From positions 62,001 through 126,000 of the forward strand of contig NZ_FOEQ01000004.1 of the NCBI RefSeq assembly GCF_900110655.1: a DNA stretch of 64,000 nucleotides, read 5' to 3'. Made by a program: the position numbers and the translations under genes. Source of the stretch: Pseudomonas soli (lineage in GTDB: Bacteria; Pseudomonadota; Gammaproteobacteria; Pseudomonadales; Pseudomonadaceae). The notes below the pieces were generated by a model. It did not search any database. It was not told the origin of the DNA and saw only the letters and a program-made list of their open reading frames with translations. Of the stretch, positions 36,338 through 45,474 are shown piece after piece; within the stretch, counting starts at the first letter, position 1, and the number at the start of each line of letters is the position of its first letter.

Positions 36338-37273
36338 ATGTCACCCATGGCCAATATCAACGACACTACCGAAAACGACGCCTGTTACCTGGCACTGAAA
36401 GCGCACGATGCGCGCTCGAACGGCTGTGTTGCCCTGGGCTGGCGTCCGCCCTATGACACTGCCGCAATGCTCGGCTTTCTGCGCCTGCGGGCGATACCCG
36501 GCGTGGAGCGTGTGGAGGAGGGGATATACACCCGTACGCTGCATCTCATGCAGGACGGTCAGGAACATTGCGGCTGGTTGAGCGTGGCCTTTGACGAGGC
36601 GGGCACCCAGGTGCGAGTAAGGATCAGCGATTCCCTGACGGGCGTCGTGCCCACGGTGATCAACCGCGTGCGCGCCGCGCTCGACCTGGATGCCGACCCG
36701 CTCGCCATCGACGCCGTGCTGCACAGTGCGTTCCCTTCGGGCGCGGGCCTGCGCGTTCCGGGAACGGTTGACGGTTTCGAGCTGGCCGTGCGCGCCGTGC
36801 TGGGCCAACAGATCACCGTGGCCGCTGCGCGCACATTGGGCGCACGCCTGGCCGCGGCTTTCGGGCAACCCATCACAACGCCGCTGGCTGGCATGGACCG
36901 TCTGTTCCCCACGCCCGCCGCGCTGATTGCGGCCAGCGGGGATGAACTGGGCCGGCTGGGCATCACGCGCCAACGCCAGGCGGCGCTCAAGGCACTGGCC
37001 GAGGCGGTGCTGGAGGGTGGCCTGGTCCTGAGCCCGGGTGTGGACATCGCGGCCACCTGTGCCCGCTTGCGCGCACTGCCGGGGATCGGCGACTGGACCG
37101 CGCAATACATCGCCTTGCGTGCGTTGCGCTGGCCCGATGCCTTCCCGGCGGGCGATGTGGCGCTGCAAAAAGCCCTGGGGGTGAGCAGCGCACAGGCGGC
37201 AACGCAAGCCGCGCAGGGCTGGCGACCCTGGCGCGGTTATGCAGTGCTGCGCGCCTGGCAAAGCTTGCACTGA
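36338..37273 (+). CDS. alkA: DNA-3-methyladenine glycosylase II (AlkA)
   Basis: Base-excision repair enzyme that removes alkylated bases. The 311 residues have an N-terminal AlkA-specific domain (YLALKAHDARSNGCVALGWRPPYDTAAMLGFLRLRAIPGVE) and the helix-hairpin-helix core, with LRALPGIGDWTAQYIALRAL at about 244-263 and the catalytic aspartate D273 in DAFPAGDVALQ. The Ada-like methyl-acceptor domain fused in some homologues is absent. The ATG at 36338 follows an AGGGGCTACC site; a second ATG at 36347 is possible. It stands alone just after the repeat element. Confidence 0.9.
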   Translation: MSPMANINDTTENDACYLALKAHDARSNGCVALGWRPPYDTAAMLGFLRLRAIPGVERVEEGIYTRTLHLMQDGQEHCGWLSVAFDEAGTQVRVRISDSLTGVVPTVINRVRAALDLDADPLAIDAVLHSAFPSGAGLRVPGTVDGFELAVRAVLGQQITVAAARTLGARLAAAFGQPITTPLAGMDRLFPTPAALIAASGDELGRLGITRQRQAALKALAEAVLEGGLVLSPGVDIAATCARLRALPGIGDWTAQYIALRALRWPDAFPAGDVALQKALGVSSAQAATQAAQGWRPWRGYAVLRAWQSLH

Positions 37274-37488
37274 CAGGGCAGCCACGAACCCATGCCTAGC
37301 CTGAGATTAGAACGCTCCGCTGCCAGGGGCAGCATTGGCGTCGTGAGTTTGGCTTCATGAGGAGTTTTTCTGCCGGACCTCAATCCCTGCGAACCCTTTC
37401 ACATGCCAGCATTCCCAATCCCTTCCTCACTGAGTACACTTGAGACAAGTTCTTATTTGCACCTGGTAATCTTTTTTAGGGAGGCGTG

Positions 37489-38004
37489 ATGTCCACCGTT
37501 GTTCCCGATGGCACTGCGCACACCGGCCTGGAAACACTATACCGTGAGCACAGCGGCTGGCTGCACGGCTGGTTGCGCCAGCGTCTGAACAACTCCGCCG
37601 ATGCCGCGGATCTGGCCCAGGACACCTTCATCCGGGTGCTGTTGGCGCGCACCGCCGGCACCCTCAAGGAGCCGCGGCACTACCTGGCGACCATCGCGCG
37701 CGGGCTGACCATCGACCTGTACCGCCGCCGCAGCCTGGAAAGCGCCTACCTTGAAGCCTTGGCGCAGCAGCCGGAGCGTTATGCGCCCTCGGCCGAAACC
37801 CACGCCGCGATCCTCGATACCCTGATGGCCATCGACCGTATGCTCGATGGGCTGGGCCCGCGCACGCGGGCTGTGTTTCTTGCCGTGCAACTGGATGGCC
37901 TGAGCTACGAGAAGACTGGCGAACGCCTGGGTGTTTCGGTGAGCACCGTGCGCAAGCACCTGGCCCGCGCGCTGATGCATTGCCTGCTGGTCGAGGACGC
38001 ATGA
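37489..38004 (+). CDS. FecI-type extracytoplasmic-function sigma factor
   Basis: Sigma factor of 171 residues. Region 2 has LYREHSGWLHGWLRQRLNNSADAADLAQDTFIRVL, typical of iron-starvation sigma factors, and region 4 has DGLGPRTRAVFLAVQLDGLSYEKTGERLGVSVSTVRKHLARAL. It would direct RNA polymerase to the receptor gene downstream when released or activated by FecR. The ATG at 37489 follows GGGAGGCGTG; a GTG directly before it is less likely. The 215-bp gap upstream probably carries a Fur-regulated promoter, but I could not pick a clear Fur box. Confidence 0.93.
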   Translation: MSTVVPDGTAHTGLETLYREHSGWLHGWLRQRLNNSADAADLAQDTFIRVLLARTAGTLKEPRHYLATIARGLTIDLYRRRSLESAYLEALAQQPERYAPSAETHAAILDTLMAIDRMLDGLGPRTRAVFLAVQLDGLSYEKTGERLGVSVSTVRKHLARALMHCLLVEDA

Positions 38005-38921
38005 AGGCCATTCTCAGCGCGGCGGTGGACTGGTACGTGCGCCTGCATGACAGCAATGTCGATGACGCCACCCGCGCCGCATGGCAAGCCTGGTGCACGG
38101 CCGACCCTCGCCACGCCGCAGCCTGGGCGCGCCTGGAGCAACTGCAAGGCCGCCTGGGCAGCGCCCCCCGCGGTGCCGCACAGACTCTGGAAATCGCCCG
38201 GCGCGACCGGCGCCATGCCGTGAAGGCACTGGCGCTGTTGCTCGGCGTCGGGGCCGTTGGTTGGCAGGGGTACCGGGCTTCGCCCTGGAGTGCCGACTAT
38301 GCGACACGGATCGGCGAGCGCCGCCGACTGACCCTGGCCGATGGCACGCGCCTGGACCTCAACACCGACAGCCGTGTCGATGTTCGCTACGACGCGGGCC
38401 AGCGCCTGATCCAGCTGCAGCGCGGCGAGATCCTGGTGGAAACCGCCAAGGATGCGCGGCCACTCAGCGTGCGCACCGTGGCAGGCGACATCCTGGCCCT
38501 GGGTACCCGCTTCAGCGTGCGTCAGGACAACGACGTGAGCCATGTGGCGGTGGCCGCCCATGCCGTGGAGGTGCGGCCCAGCCGGGCGTCGCAGGTGGTG
38601 CGTATCGACAGTGGGTACAGCCTGAGTTTTGCCGCCGACCACATCGGCCCCCTGCAACCCTTGGCCCCCGGCGGCCAGGCCTGGGCCGAGGGCATGCTGG
38701 TCAGTGTCGACTGGCGCCTGGACGAGGTGGTCCACGAGCTGGCGCGCTACCGCCCCGGTTATCTCGGCTGCGCCGGTGAGGTCGCGGGCTTGCGCCTGTC
38801 TGGCGCATTCAACCTGGACGACACCGACGTCGCCCTGGCCAGCCTGGAAGACGCGTTGCCGGTTCGCGCACGGCGCATGACGCGCTACTGGGTGCGCATG
38901 GAGCCAATCGGCAAGGGGTAG
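38001..38921 (+). CDS. FecR-type anti-sigma/sigma regulator
   Basis: Single-pass inner-membrane protein of 306 residues that relays the receptor signal to the sigma factor. The cytosolic N-terminus has AAVDWYVRLHD...RAAWQAWCTADPRHAAAWARLE (DUF4880/FecR N-terminal type). A membrane segment follows (VKALALLLGVGAVGWQGY at about 74-91). The periplasmic FecR domain includes GERRRLTLADGTRLDLNTDSRVDVRY and VRTVAGDILALGTRFSVRQ. The ATG overlaps the sigma-factor stop (ATGA), so the two are coupled. Confidence 0.93.
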   Translation: MKAILSAAVDWYVRLHDSNVDDATRAAWQAWCTADPRHAAAWARLEQLQGRLGSAPRGAAQTLEIARRDRRHAVKALALLLGVGAVGWQGYRASPWSADYATRIGERRRLTLADGTRLDLNTDSRVDVRYDAGQRLIQLQRGEILVETAKDARPLSVRTVAGDILALGTRFSVRQDNDVSHVAVAAHAVEVRPSRASQVVRIDSGYSLSFAADHIGPLQPLAPGGQAWAEGMLVSVDWRLDEVVHELARYRPGYLGCAGEVAGLRLSGAFNLDDTDVALASLEDALPVRARRMTRYWVRMEPIGKG

Positions 38922-39093
38922 GGGGCCCACGATCGTGGAGGCCCGAGCCGGGAACCGTGGGTGAAATCTCATCCGCTCTCAAACATTCGAGAATTTTTCG
39001 CATTTGGGGTAGCAGATTTCCTTCGCTGCTTCGGCTCTTGAGGGCGCGCGCATCAAGCGTGCCCAAGCCAACCCGAAACAGGAACCCTTTTTC

Positions 39094-41505
39094 ATGTCCG
39101 CACGCCGTACCTCGCTAGCCTGCAGTATTCGCCAGGCGACCCTCGCACTGAGCCTTTGCGGCGCCGCGCTGGCGACCTCGACCGCCTGGGCCGCCGCGCA
39201 GCGCTACGATATCCCGGCCGGCAGCCTGGCTTCCGCGATCAGCCAGTTCGCCGCCGCCAGCGGCGTGACCATCAGCTTCAGCAATGACGAAACCAGCGGG
39301 CTGCATTCCTCGGGGCTGCACGGCAGCTTCGAGCTGGAGCAAGGTTTCTCCGCGTTGCTGCAGGGATCGGGGCTGCGCGTGCAGCAGGTGGGCGACAAGC
39401 GCTATGTGCTGAGCAAGGTGCAGAACGACGGCGCCGTCGAGCTTGGCGCTACCAGCGTCGATGCCTTGGGCCTGGGCAGCACCAGCGAAGGCACCGGCAG
39501 CTACACCACAGGTTCTGCCAGCACCGCGACCGGCCTGCGCCTGTCGGCACGCGAGACGCCGCAGTCGGTCAGCGTGGTCACCCGTCAGCAGATCGAGGAC
39601 CAGAACCTGACGGACGTCACCCAGGTGCTCGAGCAGACGCCGGGCGTGGTCGTCGACAGCATGGGGCCGGCCGGCAGCGACGCCAACCATATCTATGTGC
39701 GCGGCTTCCAGGTCGGCAGCATCCAGGTCGATGGCGTCAACCGCCCCGATACCTTCGGTTTTCGCGACGACCTGGCCGACATGGTGTCGTACGACCGGGT
39801 CGAGGTGGTGCGCGGAGCGACCGGCCTGATGTCGGGGACTGGCGATCCCGGTGCCACCATCAACCTGGTGCGCAAGAAGCCGACCCTCGAGACGCAGCGC
39901 AAGCTGACCCTCAAGGCGGGCTCCTGGGACAGCTACCGTACCGAGCTGGACCTGTCCGGCAAACTGTCGGAGAGCGGCCACGTGCGCGGGCGTCTCGTCG
40001 CCTCGACCACCGACAGCCAGAGCCATGTCGACCGGCAGTCGCTGGAGCGCCAGGTAGCCTACGGCGTGGTGGAGTGGGACGTCACCGACAACACGATGTT
40101 GACCGTGGGCGCCGAGTACCAGGAGATGGACAACGACGGCGCAGGCAACCACGGCTTCCCGATGTTCAATTCCGATGGCAGTCACTTCAAACCGTCGCGA
40201 TCGTTCAACTCGGCTTCGGACTGGAGCTACCACAAGCGCCGCACGAAAACGCTGTTCACCACGCTGGAACACCAGCTGGACAACGGCTGGCAGTTGAAAC
40301 TGAATGCCGAGCACAGTCGCCGCAGCTATGACGACACCTTCGCCACTGCCGCCGCCGGTAGCGTCAAGCCCGATGGCAGCGGTATCAGCACCTGGACCGG
40401 GCGTTGGGCGGGTGAGCCCCGGCAGACGTCGTTCGACCTGTCCGCCAGCGGCCCGTTCGAGCTGCTTTCTCGCGAGCATCAAGCGTACCTCGGCGCCAGC
40501 CACTACCGGGCCTACTACCGTAATCCCGGTTACCAGCTATGGACGAGCCAGCCGATCGACAACATTCATACCTGGGACGGTTCGCTGGCGATTCCGGACG
40601 CCATCCACAACAAGTATTCGCAAGATGCGCTGGACGAAACCCAGGACGGCCTGGTGGCGTCGGTGCGTTGGAGCCTGGCCGATGACTTGTCGCTGATCAC
40701 CGGCGCGCGGGTGATCGATTGGAAACGCGACGAAACCGGGACCACCCTGTCAAGCGGCGCGACCACGCGCACCTCGCGCAGCGAAACCGGGGTTGTCACG
40801 CCCTACGTGGGGCTGGTCTACGACTTCGCCGAGAACTGGTCGGCCTACGCCAGCTATACCGCGATCTTCAAGCCGCAGAGCAGACAGGATGCCAGTGGCG
40901 GCTACATCGAGCCGCTGGAAGGTGTGAACTACGAGTTGGGTATCAAGAGCGAGTTCTGGGACAAGCGCCTGACCACCGCCTTCAGTGTCTTCGAGGTGCA
41001 GCAGGACAACCTGGCCGTGGCTGATGGCGACAAGCTAGCACCGAACGGCGACCAGGCCTACCGCGCCGAATCCGGCACCAAGACCCGTGGTTTCGAGATG
41101 GAAATGGCGGGGCAGATCCTGCCTGACTGGCAGGTTTCCGCCAGCTACACCTATGCCCAGGCCGAAGATTCCGATGGCAAGCGTCTGCTCACTGAGGTGC
41201 CGCGCGATACCTTCAAGCTGTTCACCAGTTACCAACTGCAGTCCTTGCCACAGTTGAAGATTGGCGGCGGTGTGCGCTGGCAGGGGATGGAGTACAAGAA
41301 GAACGCCGGCCCGAACCAGGAGACGTTCAACCAAGGCGCCTACAGTGTGGTCGACCTGATGGCGCAGTACGCGTTCACGCCGCAGACCAGCGTCGCCTTG
41401 AACCTCAACAACGTGCTGGATGAGAAGTACTACTCCGCGATCGGTGGGCGCGGGTGGTACGGCACCCCGCGCAGTGCCACGGCGACGTTGGTCTACGCAT
41501 TCTGA
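39094..41505 (+). CDS. TonB-dependent siderophore receptor with signalling domain
   Basis: Outer-membrane receptor of 803 residues. A signal peptide is followed by an STN domain (about 35-110: QRYDIPAGSLASAISQFAAASGVTISF... LLQGSGLRVQQVGDKRYVLSK) that contacts FecR, a plug domain (RLSARETPQSVSVVTRQQIEDQNLTDVTQVLEQTPGVVV) and a 22-strand-type barrel ending in aromatic AF-type residues (LVYAF). The order matches FpvA/FoxA/FiuA-type transducers of hydroxamate or mixed siderophores. The exact siderophore is not readable by eye. It would induce its own transcription through the FecI/FecR pair just upstream. Confidence 0.93.
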   Translation: MSARRTSLACSIRQATLALSLCGAALATSTAWAAAQRYDIPAGSLASAISQFAAASGVTISFSNDETSGLHSSGLHGSFELEQGFSALLQGSGLRVQQVGDKRYVLSKVQNDGAVELGATSVDALGLGSTSEGTGSYTTGSASTATGLRLSARETPQSVSVVTRQQIEDQNLTDVTQVLEQTPGVVVDSMGPAGSDANHIYVRGFQVGSIQVDGVNRPDTFGFRDDLADMVSYDRVEVVRGATGLMSGTGDPGATINLVRKKPTLETQRKLTLKAGSWDSYRTELDLSGKLSESGHVRGRLVASTTDSQSHVDRQSLERQVAYGVVEWDVTDNTMLTVGAEYQEMDNDGAGNHGFPMFNSDGSHFKPSRSFNSASDWSYHKRRTKTLFTTLEHQLDNGWQLKLNAEHSRRSYDDTFATAAAGSVKPDGSGISTWTGRWAGEPRQTSFDLSASGPFELLSREHQAYLGASHYRAYYRNPGYQLWTSQPIDNIHTWDGSLAIPDAIHNKYSQDALDETQDGLVASVRWSLADDLSLITGARVIDWKRDETGTTLSSGATTRTSRSETGVVTPYVGLVYDFAENWSAYASYTAIFKPQSRQDASGGYIEPLEGVNYELGIKSEFWDKRLTTAFSVFEVQQDNLAVADGDKLAPNGDQAYRAESGTKTRGFEMEMAGQILPDWQVSASYTYAQAEDSDGKRLLTEVPRDTFKLFTSYQLQSLPQLKIGGGVRWQGMEYKKNAGPNQETFNQGAYSVVDLMAQYAFTPQTSVALNLNNVLDEKYYSAIGGRGWYGTPRSATATLVYAF

Positions 41506-41587
41506 TCCACGTCGGGCAGGTCGGGTGGCGCACATGGCTGGGGCCACCCGACATACCGCGATGGACAGGCTCTGCGGCTGCCTGGCG

Positions 41588-41989
41588 CTACCAGCTTTGT
41601 GAATGAGGCTGCGGCCCAGGCAGCGTCGGAAACAATGGCAACACCTCCTCGGCCAGCTCCTGGATGATCTCCTGTGCTGGACGCCTGGCCATCTGCAGTC
41701 CCAGCGCGGCGTGGTTCACCCCGGCCTCGCGCCATTCCTCCAGCAGTTCGACCAGCCCATGGCGCCCTGTGCGCAGCACGTAACCACCCTGCAGGGGCGT
41801 TTGGGGAAAGTGTGGGTCGTCGTCCAGGTCGATCCATTCATTGGTCATGTGCGGGCGGAAACCGTCACCCGGTATCGCTTCACGCCAGGCGTGGACCTTT
41901 GCCGCCAGGCGCAGCGGCCCGTGCCTGTCGTGGGTGGCGTGCGGGTAGGTGAGCCAAAAGCTCGAGTGTCCGCCAGTGCAAGCGTTCAT
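41588..41989 (-). pseudogene. 5'-truncated luciferase-like monooxygenase
   Basis: The frame matches only the C-terminal quarter of a luciferase-like flavin monooxygenase (LLM class, BA3436-like): FWLTYPHATHDRHG, KVHAWREAIPGDGF, EWIDLDDDPHFPQTPLQGGYVLRTGRHGLVELLEEWREAGVNHAALGLQMARRPAQEIIQELAEEVLPLFP. Complete members are about 300-340 residues; here the flavin-binding barrel start is missing. The frame stays open upstream to 42127 but that part is unrelated and lies in a promoter-like, AT-richer region. Probably a decaying remnant left by insertion or rearrangement of the neighbouring cluster. Confidence 0.65.
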
Positions 41990-42104
41990 CGTTTGGCTGG
42001 GAAGGGAGCTTGTCGGAGACCAGAGCGCAGGGGACTCGTTTTGATAGGTGCGCAAAACCCCACCACTCACCTTATTGCCTGACCGGAGCGACAACATATT
42101 TAGG

Positions 42105-42123
42105 TAACACATGTTTCGTAAAT
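42105..42123 (+). promoter_or_regulatory. Cluster operator site 1 (AAC-N4-GTT type)
   Basis: TAAC, ACAT, GTT, TCG, TAAAT in order: a perfect match to the extended motif seen upstream of the other units of the 42-64 kb cluster. It lies about 250 bp before the DUF1329 gene in an AT-rich gap that follows the truncated monooxygenase remnant. The gap 41990-42371 holds no gene that I can support. Confidence 0.55.
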
Positions 42124-42228
42124 TCACGCTTTTGGTGCAGGCGTAGTCCCAACAACGTGCACTGATGAGTTTTCAAGTATCACATATCAATCGTTATAAA
42201 AATGATAACTAAATGATAAATATGTAGA

Positions 42229-42247
42229 AAACACTTGTTACGAAATT
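42229..42247 (+). promoter_or_regulatory. Cluster operator site 2 (partial match)
   Basis: AAC, ACTT, GTT, ACG, AAATT in order: the AAC-N4-GTT core is intact, but the flanking T of TAAAT is lost. It lies 125 bp upstream of the DUF1329 start, close to a GTTAT/ATAAC inverted repeat at about 42193-42209, in strongly AT-rich DNA that probably holds the promoter. Confidence 0.45.
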
Positions 42248-42371
42248 GGCATGTGGTTTGCTCAAGGCTTTCTGCCCGGGTACGCGCCCGGGGTGTCGAA
42301 CTGACCCTGTCGTCCTCACTCCTGGCATCAGGAATGACCGGCGGCAGCTCAAAGCCTATGAGGACCTTCCA

Positions 42372-43796
42372 ATGAAAGACGTGATTCAGCACCTTTATGG
42401 CGGCCATGCCTGCTGCGCAGTAGCCCGGCCGTTGGTGGTGGCGCTCGCGGCCCTGGCCGTCTTCGGCTCGGCCCAGGCTGCCGGGACTGACGCCGGGCAG
42501 TTGGGCGGCAAGCTGACCCCCCTGGGCGGCGAGGTGGCGGCCAACGCAGACGGCTCGATCCCGGCCTGGGTGGTCCCCGGCAAACAGGACTCGGGATGGA
42601 GCTATGGCCAGGTACGCGGCCAGCACTGGAAGTTCAAGGACGACAAGCCGTTGTTCAGCATCGACGCCGGCAATGTGGCACAACATGCCCAGCAACTGTC
42701 GCCCGGCCAGCTCGAGCTGTTCAAGAAGATCCCGGGTTATCGCATGGACGTCTACCCGACGCGGCGCAGCTGCGGCGCGCCGGACTTCGTGGTCGACAAC
42801 ACGCGCAAGAACGTCGGCTTCGCCACTCTCGACCGCGAAGGCCTGGCGTTGCAAGAGGCCCATGTTCCCGGCATTCCGTTCCCTCTGCCCACGACGGGGG
42901 CCGAGGTCATGTGGAACATGAAGATGCGCTACCGCGGGGTCGGCTTCGACATGTCCAAGACGGTCTCCGGATTGTCGCCGCGCGAGGCGGGCGGAAGCTG
43001 GCTGCGCACTTCCACCGACTGGTTCATGTATACCCCTTGGGGGCAGAAGGGCAGTGCGCTGTTCTCCTCGTTCGACCGCCTGGAAGTGGCCACCTACTTC
43101 AACTACTACGAGCCGGCCGCCCTGGCGGGCCAGGCGGGGGTGGTCACCACCAAGGCCGGGGAGCAGGCCAGCACCTTCTACTACTTCCCCGGGCAGCGAC
43201 GGGTACGGCGCATGCCGTCGTACTCCTACGATGCACCGCAGATCGGCCTGGACAACCAGTACACCATCGACGAGTCGAACATCTTCTTCGGCCCCATGGA
43301 TCGCTTCGACTGGAAGCTGGTCGGCAAGCAGGAGCTGCTGGTGCCGTACAACGCGTTCGGTGCCTATGACGGTTCGGCGCGCATCGAGGATGTCGCGCAG
43401 CAGAGCGCCATCGCGCCCCAGGCACGCCGCTACGAGCTGCACCGGGTCTGGGTGGTGGAGGCCAACGTGCGCCAAGGCATGCGTCACCAGGCGCCCAAGC
43501 GGGTGTTCTACATCGACGAGGACAGCTGGAACGGCCTGATGGCGGTCGACTACGACAAACAGGGGCAGATCTGGAAGGTTCGCGAGGGCTACACCATCCC
43601 GGTCTACGAGACCGGCACCTGCGACATGGAGGCCCAGGCCCAGTACAACCTGGTCGATGGCCGCTATCTCTACGACATGACCTCCATCGGCGTTGGCAAC
43701 AAGGATCATCGCTGGCTCACCGAGGATGCCGGTAACCCGCGCCTGAAGCGCGATTTCTACACCTCCGACAACCTGCGGGCCATCAGCGAACGTTGA
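42372..43796 (+). CDS. DUF1329 exported lipid-transfer-like protein
   Basis: Exported protein of 474 residues, signal ending VALAALAVFGSAQAAG. DUF1329 proteins have a LolA/LolB-like half-barrel fold and are expected to bind hydrophobic ligands at the periplasm or outer membrane. Visible family features are GGKLTPLGGEVAANADGSIPAW, the region VMWNMKMRYRG, MYTPWGQKGSALFSSFDR, FYYFPGQRRVRRMPSYSYDAPQ and the C-terminal KRVFYIDEDSW...KVREGY. It is first of four genes (DUF1329, DUF1302, RND, YCF48) that often occur together. Role in export or uptake of a lipophilic compound is inferred. Confidence 0.87.
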   Translation: MKDVIQHLYGGHACCAVARPLVVALAALAVFGSAQAAGTDAGQLGGKLTPLGGEVAANADGSIPAWVVPGKQDSGWSYGQVRGQHWKFKDDKPLFSIDAGNVAQHAQQLSPGQLELFKKIPGYRMDVYPTRRSCGAPDFVVDNTRKNVGFATLDREGLALQEAHVPGIPFPLPTTGAEVMWNMKMRYRGVGFDMSKTVSGLSPREAGGSWLRTSTDWFMYTPWGQKGSALFSSFDRLEVATYFNYYEPAALAGQAGVVTTKAGEQASTFYYFPGQRRVRRMPSYSYDAPQIGLDNQYTIDESNIFFGPMDRFDWKLVGKQELLVPYNAFGAYDGSARIEDVAQQSAIAPQARRYELHRVWVVEANVRQGMRHQAPKRVFYIDEDSWNGLMAVDYDKQGQIWKVREGYTIPVYETGTCDMEAQAQYNLVDGRYLYDMTSIGVGNKDHRWLTEDAGNPRLKRDFYTSDNLRAISER

Positions 43797-43819
43797 ACCT
43801 TCACCTCTAGAGCGCCGTC

Positions 43820-45466
43820 ATGAAAAAAACAATCACAAAAGTTTCAGGCCTTGCTATTGCGTGCATGACCCCCTTGGCAATGGGGTTCACCTTTGAAACC
43901 GAATCCGTCAGGGGGGCTTTCGACTCGACGATTTCCTATGGCATGGGCGTACGCACCGAGTCCCGGGGTTGCAACCTGATCAATCAGGGGGCGACGGGCC
44001 ATCACCCTCCTGCGGGGTGCTTGGCCCAGACTTCAGGTATCGGCGACCAGGGCGATCTCAACTACGACAAGGGCGACCTGTTCACCCACTACCTGAAGGG
44101 CACTCACGAGCTGCTGCTCAAGATGCCCGAGGATTTCACCTTCATGGCCCGGGGCAGCTGGATTCGCGACTTCGCCGCCAGCGACACGACGGGTGCGCTG
44201 TCCTTCAACACACCGGCGGACGTGGGTAGCGACGGCCTGACCCGTTCGGCACGTGATGACCTCGAGTTCAAGGCGCGCCTGCTCGACCTGTGGGTGAGCA
44301 AGGGCTTCGACGTGGGCGATCAGCGCGTACGCGCCCGGCTGGGCAACCAGGTGATCAACTGGGGCGAAAGCCTGTTCGTGCAGGGTGGTATCAACAACAC
44401 CAACGCCTACGATGTGCAGGCCTTGTCGCGCCCGGGCGTGCAGCTCAAGGAAGCCGTGCTGCCGGCGCCGATGCTCAGCGTCGCCTCTGGGCTGGGGGCC
44501 GGGATCAACGTCGAGGCCTATTACCAGTTCGCCTGGAACAAGAGCGAACTGCCGCCGGTGGGCAGCTACTGGTCGTACACCACCGCGCTCGGCAAGGGCA
44601 TGAAGTCGTACGGTTTCGACGACAAGAACGCCCGCGACAGCGGCCAGTGGGGGCTTTCGCTGCGCTGGCAGCCCCAGGACAGCGACCTCAACGTGGGCGT
44701 GTACGTGATGCGCTACCACGACAAGCTGCCTTCGCTGACCACTCGGTTGCTTGATCCGGACACCTTCGCCGTGTCGCAGAACTGGGTCTATCCCGAAGAC
44801 CGGATGATGTATGGCATCAGTGCCAACCTGCCGCTCGGCGACTGGGCGGTGGGCACCGAGCTGTCCTACCGACCGAAGGATGCCGTTGCCCTGAACCCGG
44901 TGCTCGACCTGTGCGCGAACAACGGGGGCAAGTGCTGGAAGGACGAGAAGAAGTTCCAGTGGCACCTCACCGGGCTGTACAGCATGACGCCCTCCAACTC
45001 GCCGCGGCTGCTGGACCTGACAGGGGCAAGCACCGGCACCCTGCTGACCGAGCTGGTGGTCATCAAGTACCCGGGGCTGCACGACAGCTACGACGGCGAG
45101 GTGATCGCCGCCGGGGCCAACACCTGGCAGCTAGACCCGACCAGCACACCCAAGGCCCACGGCGACAAGACTTCTTCGGGGATCAACCTGGACTTCAGCC
45201 TGACCTACGACGGCACCCTGCTGCCCGGTTGGCAGGTGACCCCGGGCATCTTCTATGCGCGCTCGCTGGGCGGGCGCACGCCCAACCTGGCGGCAACCTT
45301 CACCGAAGACGCCAGCAGCCTGAACCTGTACCTCAACTTCGTGCGCAACCCCGCCAGTTGGCAGCTGTCGTTCAACTATGCCAAGTTCATGGGGGGCGAC
45401 ACGGCCTACGACCAACTGCTGCGTGACCGCGACTATGTCGGCGTGGTTCTGTCGCGCACTCTGTGA
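43820..45466 (+). CDS. DUF1302 outer-membrane protein
   Basis: Protein of 548 residues with a signal peptide (MKKTITKVSGLAIACMTPLAMGF) and alternating beta-strand pattern ending in an aromatic/leucine strand (YVGVVLSRTL), as in outer-membrane barrels. Family features: STISYGMGVRTESRG near the start, LGNQVINWGESLFVQGGINNTNAYDV, and GLSLRWQPQDSDLNVGVYVMRYHDKLP. DUF1302 proteins usually partner DUF1329 proteins. It probably forms a pore or ligand-binding barrel for a hydrophobic compound. It starts 23 bp after the DUF1329 gene. Confidence 0.87.
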   Translation: MKKTITKVSGLAIACMTPLAMGFTFETESVRGAFDSTISYGMGVRTESRGCNLINQGATGHHPPAGCLAQTSGIGDQGDLNYDKGDLFTHYLKGTHELLLKMPEDFTFMARGSWIRDFAASDTTGALSFNTPADVGSDGLTRSARDDLEFKARLLDLWVSKGFDVGDQRVRARLGNQVINWGESLFVQGGINNTNAYDVQALSRPGVQLKEAVLPAPMLSVASGLGAGINVEAYYQFAWNKSELPPVGSYWSYTTALGKGMKSYGFDDKNARDSGQWGLSLRWQPQDSDLNVGVYVMRYHDKLPSLTTRLLDPDTFAVSQNWVYPEDRMMYGISANLPLGDWAVGTELSYRPKDAVALNPVLDLCANNGGKCWKDEKKFQWHLTGLYSMTPSNSPRLLDLTGASTGTLLTELVVIKYPGLHDSYDGEVIAAGANTWQLDPTSTPKAHGDKTSSGINLDFSLTYDGTLLPGWQVTPGIFYARSLGGRTPNLAATFTEDASSLNLYLNFVRNPASWQLSFNYAKFMGGDTAYDQLLRDRDYVGVVLSRTL

Positions 45467-45474
45467 GGCCTGCC

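Noticed and set aside
37438..37450. ACTTG-AGA-CAAGT palindrome upstream of the FecI-type gene
   Set aside because: It does not resemble a Fur box or an ECF promoter, and a 10-base match of this kind is weak on its own.
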